16,976 bases of DNA, taken from assembly GCA_946479725.1 (NCBI GenBank), contig CAMLHB010000038.1, positions 1 to 16,976 on the forward strand, in the 5' to 3' direction. A model generated the notes under the pieces. It had not been told where the DNA came from and made no database searches. It saw nothing but the letters and a program-made list of their open reading frames with translations. Positions 8,172-16,975 of this stretch are shown in pieces. A program made the translations under genes and the position numbers. Within the stretch, counting starts at the first letter, position 1. Each line of letters starts with the position of its first letter. The DNA is from an uncultured Actinomycetes bacterium (GTDB lineage: Bacteria > Actinomycetota > Thermoleophilia > Solirubrobacterales > 70-9).

Positions 8172-8217
8172 GCCCCGGGCGCAAGGGGGACTTTCCCTGT
8201 GTCCCCGCGCCCGGGGC
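8172..8217. repeat. Strong 46-nt hairpin upstream of the monooxygenase
   Basis: GCCCCGGGCGC at 8172-8182 pairs perfectly with GCGCCCGGGGC at 8207-8217. Inside, GGGGAC (8186-8191) pairs with GTCCCC (8201-8206), leaving a 3-nt bulge (AAG) and a 9-nt loop. The result is a 17-bp stem, ending 8 nt before the palindromic operator candidate. No T tract is adjacent. It could insulate the downstream promoter, cap a small RNA, or be extruded as a cruciform. Further short pairings at 8131-8146 suggest that the whole 8116-8217 stretch is structured. Confidence 0.5.
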
Positions 8218-8225
8218 CCCGCACC

Positions 8226-8245
8226 AACTGGCCGGGTGGCCAGTT
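8226..8245. promoter_or_regulatory. Palindromic operator candidate of the monooxygenase
   Basis: AACTGGCC (8226-8233) and GGCCAGTT (8238-8245) are a perfect inverted repeat with a 4-nt spacer GGGT. It occupies exactly the expected -35/spacer zone in front of the -10 candidate at 8249. Twenty-base palindromes overlapping a promoter between a divergent TetR gene and its target are the standard arrangement for this regulator family. Binding by the double-TetR protein is inference. Confidence 0.6.
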
Positions 8246-8248
8246 CGT

Positions 8249-8254
8249 TAGATT
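8249..8254 (+). promoter_or_regulatory. Candidate -10 box of a leaderless monooxygenase transcript
   Basis: TAGATT fits TAnnnT and is followed by only 6 nt before ATG 8261. This would put the transcription start on or next to the start codon, and no Shine-Dalgarno is visible. Leaderless mRNAs are common in Actinobacteria. There is no good -35 match, which is compatible with an activator-dependent or weak promoter. Confidence 0.45.
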
Positions 8255-8260
8255 CCCCGC

Positions 8261-9583
8261 ATGCCTACCGAGCGAGTCTGCATCGTCGGCGCCGGCAGCT
8301 CGGGGATAGTCGCCGCCCAGGTGCTGGATGCTCGTGGGATCCCCTTCGACTGCTTTGAGAAGGGGTCGATGATCGGCGGCAACTGGCGCTTCGAAAACGA
8401 CAACGGGATGTCGTCGGCCTACCGCTCGCTGCACATCAACACCTCGCGGCGGGTGATGGCCTTCAAGTCGCTGCCGATGCCCGACCACTTCCCGGATTAC
8501 CCGGACCACTTCCAGATGGCCGCCTATTTCGACGAATTCGCCGATCACTTCGGGCTGCGGGAGAAGATCCGCTTTCGCACCGAGGTGGTCAAGGTGGAGC
8601 CGGCCGACGGCGCCTGGGCGGTCACCGTCAAGGGCGAGGGCGGGGAGGAGCGGACCGAGCGCTACCGCGCCGTCCTCGTCGCCAACGGCCACCACTGGGA
8701 TCCGCGCTGGCCCGAGCCCGCCTTCCCCGGGGCCGCCGAGTTCGAGGGCGAGCAGTTGCACGCCCACCACTACCGCGAGCCGGACGTCCTCCGGGACAAG
8801 CGGGTGCTGGTGCTCGGGCTCGGCAACTCGGCGACCGACATCGCCGTCGAGTCCTCGCGGATCGCTGACAAGACCTTCCTCTCGACCCGCCGGGGCGCTT
8901 ATGTCATTCCCAAGTACATCAACGGCAAGCCGATCGACGAGCTCTCGAACCCGATCACCTCGATGACGCCGCTGGCGGTGCAGCGGTTCTTCGCGATGCG
9001 GGCACTGGGCGTGGCCTCCGCCGCCGACCCCACCGCCTACGGGCTGCCGAAGCCGGACCACAAGCTCTTCGAGGCGCATCCGACCGTCTCCTCGGAGCTG
9101 CTTCCCCGGCTCGGTCACGGGGACATCACCCCGAAGCCCAACATCGAGCGCTACCCCGGCGGCCGCAACGTCCGCTTCGTCGACGGCAGCGAGGAGGAGA
9201 TCGACCTCGTCGTCTACTGCACGGGCTACAAGATCACGTTCCCGTTCTTCGACCCCAAGGTCTTCGCCGCCCCCGACAACCGCATGCCGCTCTTCCGCCG
9301 CGTCGTCTCGGTCGAGCGCCCGGGGCTCTACTTCGTCGGCTTCATCCAGCCGCTGGGGCCGATCATGCCCCTGGCCGAGGCCCAGTGCGAATGGATCGCC
9401 GACCTGCTCGCCGGCCGCGCGACGTTACCTCCGGCGGGGGAGATGAAGCGGGAGATCGCGCAGGAGGAACGCAGGCAGGCGAAGCGCTTCGTTGCCTCTA
9501 AGCGTCATACGGTCGAGGTCGACTTCCACCCTTACCTGCGCGAGATCCGGCGCGAGCGAAAGCGGGCTGTGCAGCCGGCTTGA
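8261..9583 (+). CDS. Flavin-containing monooxygenase (NAD(P)/FAD-dependent)
   Basis: A 440-residue flavoprotein monooxygenase that would use FAD, NADPH and O2 to oxygenate a soft nucleophile (N or S) or a ketone. The FAD Rossmann motif is GAGSSG at residues 10-15, followed by EKGSMIGGNWRFENDNG. The FMO signature F-x-G-x-x-x-H-x-x-x-Y spans 161-171, with Tyr at the last position as in true FMOs rather than Trp as in Baeyer-Villiger enzymes. The NADPH Rossmann motif GLGNSA is at 186-191. YCTGYKITFPFF near 324-335 is the conserved C-terminal TGY block. Length and domain order are normal. The start is ATG 8261, and the family N-terminus fits immediately. Its promoter region is shared with the double-TetR gene. 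The last 86 nt overlap a convergent small gene. The substrate is unknown. Confidence 0.9.
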   Translation: MPTERVCIVGAGSSGIVAAQVLDARGIPFDCFEKGSMIGGNWRFENDNGMSSAYRSLHINTSRRVMAFKSLPMPDHFPDYPDHFQMAAYFDEFADHFGLREKIRFRTEVVKVEPADGAWAVTVKGEGGEERTERYRAVLVANGHHWDPRWPEPAFPGAAEFEGEQLHAHHYREPDVLRDKRVLVLGLGNSATDIAVESSRIADKTFLSTRRGAYVIPKYINGKPIDELSNPITSMTPLAVQRFFAMRALGVASAADPTAYGLPKPDHKLFEAHPTVSSELLPRLGHGDITPKPNIERYPGGRNVRFVDGSEEEIDLVVYCTGYKITFPFFDPKVFAAPDNRMPLFRRVVSVERPGLYFVGFIQPLGPIMPLAEAQCEWIADLLAGRATLPPAGEMKREIAQEERRQAKRFVASKRHTVEVDFHPYLREIRRERKRAVQPA

Positions 9584-9830
9584 CGACGCGGGTGCGGCCG
9601 CCGGGCGGGCAGTCGGGGATCGGCAGGGCGGCGCCGCCTCCGTGGGGGCCGCCGCGGCGCGGTCCTTTCGGCGTTCGCGGCCGCGGCCGGCGCTTGAAGC
9701 CGCCGTCCTCGTCGGTCGCAGTCTCAGGTTCGTCGTGCTGCTTGGCGGCCCAGAAGACGAGCCAGAGCGACCCCAGAACCGGGATCTTCAGCACCACGAG
9801 CAGGAAGAAGATCGGCCAGAACCCCGTCAT
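9498..9830 (-). CDS. Small one-TM protein with basic Pro/Gly-rich tail
   Basis: A 110-residue protein starting at ATG 9830, four bases after the TGA of the HAD gene on the same strand, so the two are probably co-translated. Residues 4-29 (FWPIFFLLVVLKIPVLGSLWLVFWAA) are one membrane helix. The remainder is an Asp/Glu segment, then an Arg/Pro-rich part with the block LPIPDCPPGGRTRVV around 69-83. I recognise this helix-plus-PDCPPGGRTRVV layout, from memory, as a recurring small protein of Solirubrobacterales of unknown function, which is why I treat it as real and not as a shadow of the monooxygenase. Its last 28 codons overlap the 3' end of the monooxygenase gene on the opposite strand. Confidence 0.65.
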   Translation of the reverse strand: MTGFWPIFFLLVVLKIPVLGSLWLVFWAAKQHDEPETATDEDGGFKRRPRPRTPKGPRRGGPHGGGAALPIPDCPPGGRTRVVKPAAQPAFARAGSRAGKGGSRPRPYDA

Positions 9831-9834
9831 TCAC

Positions 9835-10344
9835 TCAGTGTAGAGAGACGGCCCAGGCCTTCAGCGCCTCGACGTGCGCCTCCTCGAGCCCGAGGTGGGG
9901 CTCGGTCGGAACCAGCAGCGTCGGCGCCGCCCGCCGCTCCGCCCACTCGTAGCAGCTCTGATCGAAGTTGTCGTCGACCCAGGCAACCGCCCGCCCGCCG
10001 GCATACGCCTCCATCCCCGTCAACTTCCAATGGGCGCCCCCCGAGCGCGCCTCGACGTCGAAAGAGACATGCGGCAGCTCCGGCACCCCCAGCAGCTGCG
10101 GCAAATAAAAATTAGCTTTGTCCTCCCACCCGCTCGCCCAGACCAGCTCGAAACTCTCGGAGAGCCGAAGCAACCGATCTCCGCAAACAAGCGAGATGCA
10201 GTGAGGAACCCCGTCAACCAACTGAATCTGCGAATGCGCCGGCCGCTCCTCCCAGCCGAACAAGCTGATCACCCCGTCAATATCGACAGCCAGTAGCGGC
10301 TTGTTCAGGGCCGGGGGATGGCCCTCGGGCTGGCGGATACTCAA
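9835..10344 (-). CDS. HAD-fold hydrolase-like protein
   Basis: A 169-residue protein with the four HAD motifs in order: LLAVDIDGVISLF at 17-29 (nucleophile D21, acid/base D23), VWASGWEDKAN at 68-78 (motif II Ser/Thr position, S71), HWKLTG with K107, and AVAWVDDNFD with D124-D125. It lacks a large cap domain. The DxDGV, W-A-x-G-W and WVDD combination resembles the small HAD domain first described next to RNA-repair enzymes (HAD_SAK type), so a phosphatase or nucleic-acid end-processing role is possible but unproven. Codon use is less GC-biased in the middle (for example AAATTAGC-like stretches near 10100). The only in-frame start is TTG 10344, because a TAG at 10356-10354 closes the frame; this TTG lies in the T tract of a terminator hairpin. 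It forms an operon with the small one-TM gene. Confidence 0.75.
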   Translation of the reverse strand: MSIRQPEGHPPALNKPLLAVDIDGVISLFGWEERPAHSQIQLVDGVPHCISLVCGDRLLRLSESFELVWASGWEDKANFYLPQLLGVPELPHVSFDVEARSGGAHWKLTGMEAYAGGRAVAWVDDNFDQSCYEWAERRAAPTLLVPTEPHLGLEEAHVEALKAWAVSLH

Positions 10345-10398
10345 AACGGCGGCCTAATTAGGCCGCCGTTTGTCAGAACGAGGGCCATCCCCCGGCCC
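10308..10398. repeat. Nested 91-bp inverted repeat between rpsG and the HAD gene
   Basis: Two perfect 20-base arms, GGGCCGGGGGATGGCCCTCG at 10308-10327 and its exact reverse complement at 10379-10398, enclose the 28-bp perfect palindrome at 10344-10371. The right arm ends 2 nt after the rpsG stop codon. The left arm is inside the 5' codons of the HAD gene and encodes EGHPPAL. No target duplication is evident beside the arms. It could be a mobile miniature element, a cruciform or a processed RNA structure. Confidence 0.85.
10344..10371 (-). terminator. Intrinsic terminator after rpsL-rpsG
   Basis: A perfect palindrome gives an RNA with an 11-bp stem AAACGGCGGCC / GGCCGCCGTTT and a TAATTA loop. 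On the - strand it is followed by one more T (four in all), 30 nt downstream of the rpsG stop. The opposite strand has the mirror layout (stem then TTT), so it may also act on + strand transcription. It should end the ribosomal transcript before the HAD gene. Confidence 0.75.
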
Positions 10399-10400
10399 CT

Positions 10401-10870
10401 CTACCAGCGATAGTGAGCGAAAGCTTTATTCGCCTGCGCCATGCGGTAAATGTCGTCTTTCCGCTTCCAGGCGCTGCCCTGCTGCTGATTGGCGTCGAGG
10501 ATCTCGGCGGCGAGGCGCTCGGCCATCGAGTACTCGCGACGGGCGCGGGCGAACTGGACCAGCCAGCGGACCGCGAGGGTGCGGGCGCGGCGGGCGGGAA
10601 CCTCGACCGGAACCTGGTAGGTCGCTCCGCCGACGCGGCGGGAGCGAACCTCGAGCACCGGGGTCAGCGTTTTGATCGCCGACTCCAGGACCTCGACCGA
10701 GTCTTCTCCGGTGCGCTCGCCGACGATCGCCAGGGCGTCGTAGACGATCCGCTCGGCAAGGCTCTTCTTGCCGTCGCTCATCACCTTGTTGATCAGCTGC
10801 TGGACGAGGCGGTTGCGGTGCCTGGCGTCCGGCTCGATCGGCCGAATCTGTGCTGCGGAGCGGCGCGGCA

Positions 10871-10871
<1 letters not shown>
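10401..10871 (-). CDS. rpsG: 30S ribosomal protein S7
   Basis: A 156-residue protein, the normal bacterial S7 length; S7 is the primary 16S rRNA 3'-domain binder that nucleates the 30S head. It starts MPRRSAAQIRPIEPD, followed by the conserved LVQQLINKVMSDGKKSLAERIVYDAL (about 22-47), TPVLEVRSRRVGGATYQVPVEV (70-91) and a C-terminal KRKDDIYRMAQANKAFAHYRW. The ATG (10871-10869) shares one base with the rpsL TGA (TGATG), showing translational coupling. A longer upstream reading of this frame is only rpsL out of phase. It is followed directly by the nested inverted repeat and terminator. In the usual str operon fusA would come next; here fusA lies on the opposite strand. Confidence 0.97.
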
Positions 10872-11266
<395 letters not shown>

Positions 11267-11274
11267 GGCCGCGC

Positions 11275-11280
11275 ATAGTA
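11275..11280 (-). promoter_or_regulatory. Candidate -10 box for leaderless rpsL-rpsG transcription
   Basis: On the - strand TACTAT (fits TAnnnT) is followed by 8 nt and then the rpsL GTG, so transcription could start at the start codon itself. The same six bases encode Tyr263-Tyr264 of the overlapping four-TM frame. No clear -35 match was found. Confidence 0.45.
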
Positions 11281-11933
11281 GAGAAGTCCGGAGAAGACCA
11301 TCGCTCCGGCCGCGGCGAGCTCGGCGTAGAAGCCGTCCTCGAGCACTGCCGAGGTGCCGGCGAAGCGGGAAGCCTGGCTGCCCTCGTCAAGGCCGTGGGG
11401 GAGGTCGACGAGCAGGATCAGGGCCAGGGAGAGGAGGCCGAGGGCGGCGACGAGGAGCCCCAGCCGCTTGCGCTCGCGGCGCAGTGCCAGCGCCCCCAGC
11501 GCCATCGCCGCGACCCCGACCGGGACCAGCAGGTAGAGGTGGGCGGCGCCGGCGGTCTCTTCGCCGGTGGTCGGGACCTGCGCCACCTCGGGCAGGTCGG
11601 AGTAGCCGGGCTGGCCGATCTCCACGGCCCGGTAATCGATGAACTGGGAGACGACGAGGAGGGCGCCAGCGGCGATCAGGATCCCGGCGGCGGCGCGCGG
11701 CGGCGTCACCACCCTGCTCGCCGCGGTCGCGACTCGGACAGCCAGGGCGGCAGCGCGGCGCAGCCAGCGCTCCGCGGCCGCCAGTCCCTTGAAGAAGAGC
11801 GCCAGCAGCGGCCGCAGTCGCGGCCCGACCCAGGCCCAGCCCCGGCGCGCCCAGAGCAGGCTGTGGTGCCAGACCCAGAGCAGCGGTGGATAGGCGCGCT
11901 CCAAGCCCCGATTCGCCGCCCGATCGACCTGTC

Positions 11934-11961
11934 TGGACGTGCGGCGAAGCGCTGCTATCAT
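11934..11961 (+). promoter_or_regulatory. Candidate fusA promoter
   Basis: TGGACG (11934-11939, 4 of 6 to TTGACA), a 16-bp spacer and TATCAT (11956-11961, 5 of 6 to TATAAT) form the best sigma-70-type match in the 125 bp before fusA. A start near 11968 would give a leader of about 97 nt. It lies within the 5' part of the opposite-strand four-TM frame. Confidence 0.45.
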
Positions 11962-12011
11962 CGCCCGTCGCTCAGGCAGTTTTCGCTGTTTCTTCGCAGG
12001 ACGCTTGGCCG

Positions 12012-12032
12012 GGCCCTTGGGGGCCTTTTTTT
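12012..12032 (+). terminator. Terminator-like hairpin in the fusA leader (attenuator candidate)
   Basis: GGCCC (12012-12016), loop TTGG, GGGCC (12021-12025), then seven T residues (12026-12032): a short all-GC stem with a perfect U tract on the + strand. It lies 32 nt before the fusA start codon and downstream of the candidate promoter. On the - strand the tract precedes the stem, so the signal is directional for + transcription. The stem is only 5 bp (6 with a G-U pair), so efficiency may be partial. Confidence 0.5.
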
Positions 12033-12064
12033 GCGGCTTATCACGACTACTGGACTTAGGACTC

Positions 12065-14176
<2,112 letters not shown>

Positions 14177-14206
14177 GGCCAACCGCGGACGGGCACTGAT
14201 CCTGGC

Positions 14207-14212
14207 TATATT
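14207..14212 (+). promoter_or_regulatory. Candidate -10 box of tuf
   Basis: TATATT is the only AT-rich hexamer in the 143-bp fusA-tuf gap and fits a -10 element. No good -35 is visible at 16-18 nt. A start near 14219 would give a tuf leader of about 100 nt that begins just before the hairpin pair at 14224. Confidence 0.4.
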
Positions 14213-14223
14213 TCCCGGGTTGC

Positions 14224-14258
14224 CCGCAGGCAGGTAGAAGCTCCTGCGGAAAGTCCGC
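14224..14258 (+). promoter_or_regulatory. Two mutually exclusive hairpins in the tuf leader
   Basis: CCGCAGG (14224-14230) pairs perfectly with CCTGCGG (14243-14249) around a 12-nt loop. The 3' arm overlaps GCGGA (14246-14250), which can instead pair with TCCGC (14254-14258) across a 3-nt loop. The two cannot form together, a layout compatible with an RNA switch, although neither is followed by a T tract. Confidence 0.4.
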
Positions 14259-14319
14259 CCACGAGACTCAAGCACCTAGACCAGACAGAACACGATTTCG
14301 AAAGGCGAAACGGAGAGAG

Positions 14320-15507
14320 ATGTCCAAGGAGAAATTCGAGCGCGATAAGCCGCATGTGAACGTCGGCACCATCGGTCACATCGACCACGGCAAGACGACG
14401 CTGACGGCCGCGATCACCAAAACCCTCTCCACCGTGGGCGGTGCTGAGGCTCATAGCTTCGAAGAGATCGACAACGCTCCCGAGGAGAAAGAACGCGGCA
14501 TCACGATCGCGACCTCCCACGTCGAGTACCAGACGGAGAACCGGCACTACGCCCACGTCGACTGCCCCGGCCACGCCGATTACGTCAAGAACATGATCAC
14601 CGGCGCCGCCCAGATGGACGGCGCGATCCTGGTCGTCTCCGCCGCCGACGGCGTCATGCCCCAGACCCGCGAGCACATCCTGCTCGCCCGTCAGGTCAAC
14701 GTCCCGCACGTGGTCGTCTTCCTCAACAAGATCGACCAGGTCGACGACGAGGAACTGATCGAGCTGGTCGAGGAGGAGGTCAAGGAACTTCTCGACGAGT
14801 ACGACTTCCCGGGCGACGAGACCCCGATCATCAAAGGCTCGGCGCTGAAGGCGCTGGAAGGCGACGAGGAGGCCCAGAAAGCCGTCTTCGAGCTGGCCGC
14901 GGCGCTCGACTCCTACATCCCGGAGCCGGTCCGCGAGCTCGACAAGCCGTTCCTGATGCCGATCGAGGACATCTTCTCGATCACCGGCCGCGGCACCGTC
15001 GCCACCGGGCGCATCGAGCAGGGCATCGTCAACACCGGCGACGAGGTCGAAATCGTCGGCATCCACCCCGAGACCAGCAAAACCACGGTCACCGGGGTCG
15101 AGATGTTCCGCAAGATCCTCGACGAGGGCCAGGCCGGCGACAACGTCGGCTGCCTGCTCCGCGGCACCAAGCGCGAGGAGATCGAGCGCGGCCAGGTTCT
15201 CTGCAAGCCGGGTTCGATCACCCCGCACACGAAGTTCAAAGCCGAGGTCTACTGCCTGAAGAAGGAGGAGGGTGGTCGCCACACTCCGTTCTTCTCCGGC
15301 TACCGGCCCCAGTTCTACTTCCGGACCACCGACGTGACCGGCATCGCCAACCTCCCCGAGGGGACCGAGATGGTGATGCCGGGCGACAACGTCGAGATGA
15401 CGATCGAGCTGATCCAGCCGATCGCGATGGACCAGGGTCTGCGGTTCGCCATCCGCGAGGGTGGCCGCACCGTCGGCTCGGGGGTCGTCTCGGAGATTAC
15501 CGAGTAA
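14320..15507 (+). CDS. tuf: Elongation factor Tu
   Basis: A 395-residue GTPase that delivers aminoacyl-tRNA to the ribosome. It starts [21 protein letters not shown]1 is GHIDHGKT at 19-26, effector KERGITI around 57-63, G3 DCPGH at 81-85 with the catalytic His at 85, and G4 NKID at 136-139 (the last part of NKID-QVDD differs from the common NKCDMVDD). Domain II begins at [24 protein letters not shown], and domain III has [18 protein letters not shown]. It ends [11 protein letters not shown] 14320 has GGAG at 14312-14315 as ribosome binding site. It has its own leader after fusA and is followed by three hairpins that separate it from rpsJ. Only one tuf copy is seen here. Confidence 0.98.
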   Translation: MSKEKFERDKPHVNVGTIGHIDHGKTTLTAAITKTLSTVGGAEAHSFEEIDNAPEEKERGITIATSHVEYQTENRHYAHVDCPGHADYVKNMITGAAQMDGAILVVSAADGVMPQTREHILLARQVNVPHVVVFLNKIDQVDDEELIELVEEEVKELLDEYDFPGDETPIIKGSALKALEGDEEAQKAVFELAAALDSYIPEPVRELDKPFLMPIEDIFSITGRGTVATGRIEQGIVNTGDEVEIVGIHPETSKTTVTGVEMFRKILDEGQAGDNVGCLLRGTKREEIERGQVLCKPGSITPHTKFKAEVYCLKKEEGGRHTPFFSGYRPQFYFRTTDVTGIANLPEGTEMVMPGDNVEMTIELIQPIAMDQGLRFAIREGGRTVGSGVVSEITE

Positions 15508-15518
15508 GCACCCCCCCA

Positions 15519-15541
15519 GGGGCGGGTCCTCCACCCGCCCC
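15519..15541 (+). repeat. Hairpin 1 after tuf
   Basis: GGGGCGGGT (15519-15527) and ACCCGCCCC (15533-15541) form a perfect 9-bp stem with a CCTCC loop, 12 nt after the tuf stop. No T tract follows; it probably protects the tuf mRNA 3' end or slows polymerase. Confidence 0.6.
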
Positions 15542-15544
15542 GAC

Positions 15545-15560
15545 CCCGCCCTCGGGCGGG
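15545..15560 (+). repeat. Hairpin 2 after tuf
   Basis: CCCGCCC (15545-15551) and GGGCGGG (15554-15560) are perfect complements. The real loop is probably CTCG on a 6-bp stem. Its 5' arm could also compete with the first hairpin's GGGCGGG, so the two may alternate. Confidence 0.5.
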
Positions 15561-15585
15561 AGACAACTGCAAGGACATACGACCG

Positions 15586-15622
15586 GGGCGGCGCCCCAAG
15601 CACATGGGGCCCCGCCCTCTTT
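15586..15622 (+). terminator. Intrinsic terminator-like hairpin between tuf and rpsJ
   Basis: GGGCGGCGCCCC (15586-15597) pairs with GGGGCCCCGCCC (15606-15617): 11 of 12 positions match with one C-C mismatch and an 8-nt loop. TCTTT follows at 15618-15622. This is the strongest terminator-like element between the str half and the S10 operon, although its T tract is short, so read-through is likely. Confidence 0.5.
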
Positions 15623-15664
15623 GCGCGGTAAAGACGACAAGAGAGAAGAAGAGACGGAACAGCA

Positions 15665-15985
15665 GTGGCAACGATCGCGGCACAAAAAATTCGAATCCGA
15701 CTGAAGGCGTATGACCACGACGCCATAGATCGGGCTGCGAAAGAGATCGTCGAGACCGCGGAGCGCACCGGCGCCACCGTCTCGGGCCCGGTACCGCTGC
15801 CGACCGAGAAAAACGTCTACTGCGTGATCCGCTCGCCGTTCAAGGACAAGGACTCGCGCGAGCACTTCGAGATCCGCACCCACAAGCGGCTGATCGACAT
15901 CCTCCAGCCTTCGCCGAAAACCGTCGACTCGCTGCAGCGGCTGGACTCGCTGCCGGCGGGCGTCGACATCGAGATCAAGCTCTAG
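15665..15985 (+). CDS. rpsJ: 30S ribosomal protein S10
   Basis: A 106-residue protein of the 30S head, also NusE in transcription antitermination. It is the first gene of the S10 operon. It contains [61 protein letters not shown], and ends [12 protein letters not shown], all family-typical. The start is GTG 15665 with ACGGAA (GGA at 15656-15658) 6 nt upstream. It is slightly extended at the N-terminus ([13 protein letters not shown]) compared with E. coli. The 157-nt gap before it holds three hairpins. rplC follows after 8 nt. Confidence 0.97.
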   Translation: MATIAAQKIRIRLKAYDHDAIDRAAKEIVETAERTGATVSGPVPLPTEKNVYCVIRSPFKDKDSREHFEIRTHKRLIDILQPSPKTVDSLQRLDSLPAGVDIEIKL

Positions 15986-15993
15986 GTGCAGCG

Positions 15994-16623
15994 GTGGCGG
16001 CGATCCTCGGCAAGAAGCTCGGCATGACCCAGGTCTTCCAGGAGGACGGCAGCGTCATCCCGGTGACGGTGATCGAAGCCGGCCCCTGCAAGGTGACCGC
16101 CGTGCGCGACTCCGAGCGCGACGGCTACTCGGCCGTGCAGCTCGCCTTCGGTGAGGTCAAGCAGGGCAAGCTCTCCAAGGGCGAGGAAGGCCACCTGAAG
16201 AAGGCCGGCGCCGCGCCGATGCGCCACCTGGTCGAGTTTCGCGACGAGGACCTCGGCGCCGAGGAGGGCCCGAAGATCGGCGACGACGTCACCGTCGAGG
16301 GCTTCGAGGCCGGCCAGAAGGTCAAGGTCGCCGGGATCTCGATCGGCAAGGGCTTCCAGGGAGGGATCAAGCGCCACAACTTCAGCCGCGGACCCGTCAG
16401 CCACGGCTCCCACAACGTCCGCGCCCCCGGCTCGATCGGCGCCAGCGCCTTCCCCGCCCGGGTCTTCAAAGGGATGCGGATGCCCGGCCAGATGGGCAAC
16501 AAGCGGGTCACCCAGAAGGGGCTCGAAGTCGCCGATATCGACGCCGAGCGCAACCTGCTGCTGATCAAGGGCTCGGTGCCCGGCTCCCGCAACGGGATCG
16601 TCGAGGTGAGGACCGATGGCTAG
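15994..16623 (+). CDS. rplC: 50S ribosomal protein L3
   Basis: A 209-residue early-assembly protein of the large subunit near the peptidyl transferase centre. It starts [15 protein letters not shown] and has [61 protein letters not shown] and a C-terminal [20 protein letters not shown]. The glutamine region methylated by PrmB in E. coli (GSIGQNQ) reads GSIGASA here, so that modification should be absent. The start is GTG 15994; its AGGTG binding site overlaps the rpsJ stop. Its last 8 nt overlap rplD, typical for the S10 operon. Confidence 0.97.
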   Translation: MAAILGKKLGMTQVFQEDGSVIPVTVIEAGPCKVTAVRDSERDGYSAVQLAFGEVKQGKLSKGEEGHLKKAGAAPMRHLVEFRDEDLGAEEGPKIGDDVTVEGFEAGQKVKVAGISIGKGFQGGIKRHNFSRGPVSHGSHNVRAPGSIGASAFPARVFKGMRMPGQMGNKRVTQKGLEVADIDAERNLLLIKGSVPGSRNGIVEVRTDG

Positions 16624-16975
16624 CGCCAAAGCAACCGTCCTCGGCAAGACCACCAAAGCCGACCTGCCGAAAGAGCTCTTCGCCGAGCCCTTCCACCAGT
16701 CGCTCGTGCACGAGGCCGCCCGCGCCGATCTCAACGCCCGCCGCCGCGGCACCGCTTCGACCCTGACCCGCGGCGAGGTCTCGTTCACGACCGCCAAGGC
16801 CTGGCGCCAGAAGGGCACCGGCCGCGCCCGCGTCGGCACCCTCGGCGTCCCGAACCGCTTCGGCGGCGGCGTCGCCTTCGGCCCGAAGCCGCGCAAGTAC
16901 ACGGTCAAGGTCAACCGCAAAGCCCGCCGGCGGGCGATGCGCTCCGCGCTCTCGGTCCACGCCGACCGCGGTTAG
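16616..16975 (+). CDS. rplD: 50S ribosomal protein L4, truncated
   Basis: L4 binds 23S rRNA and lines the exit tunnel. The first 119 codons are normal: LNARRRGTASTLTRGEVS, then KAWRQKGTGRARVGTLGVPNRFGGGVAFGPKPRKYTVKVNRKARRRAMRSALS. The tunnel-loop motif KGTGRAR is at 66-72. ATG 16616 overlaps rplC by 8 nt, with GAGG/AGGA just upstream. The frame then meets TAG at 16973-16975, one base before the window ends, although L4 is usually about 200-215 residues. Because L4 is needed in a complete form and the stop is at the very edge, a sequence or contig-end error is more likely than a real truncation. Confidence 0.85.
   Translation: MASAKATVLGKTTKADLPKELFAEPFHQSLVHEAARADLNARRRGTASTLTRGEVSFTTAKAWRQKGTGRARVGTLGVPNRFGGGVAFGPKPRKYTVKVNRKARRRAMRSALSVHADRG

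Noticed and set aside
11939..12064. N-terminal extension of EF-G
   Set aside because: EF-G starts [15 protein letters not shown] at 12065; the upstream codons contain the leader hairpin and match nothing in the family.
14246..14300. RNase P RNA-like words (GGAAAGTCCG, GACCAGACAG) before tuf
   Set aside because: The words occur in the wrong order and the whole gap is only 143 nt, far too short for rnpB.
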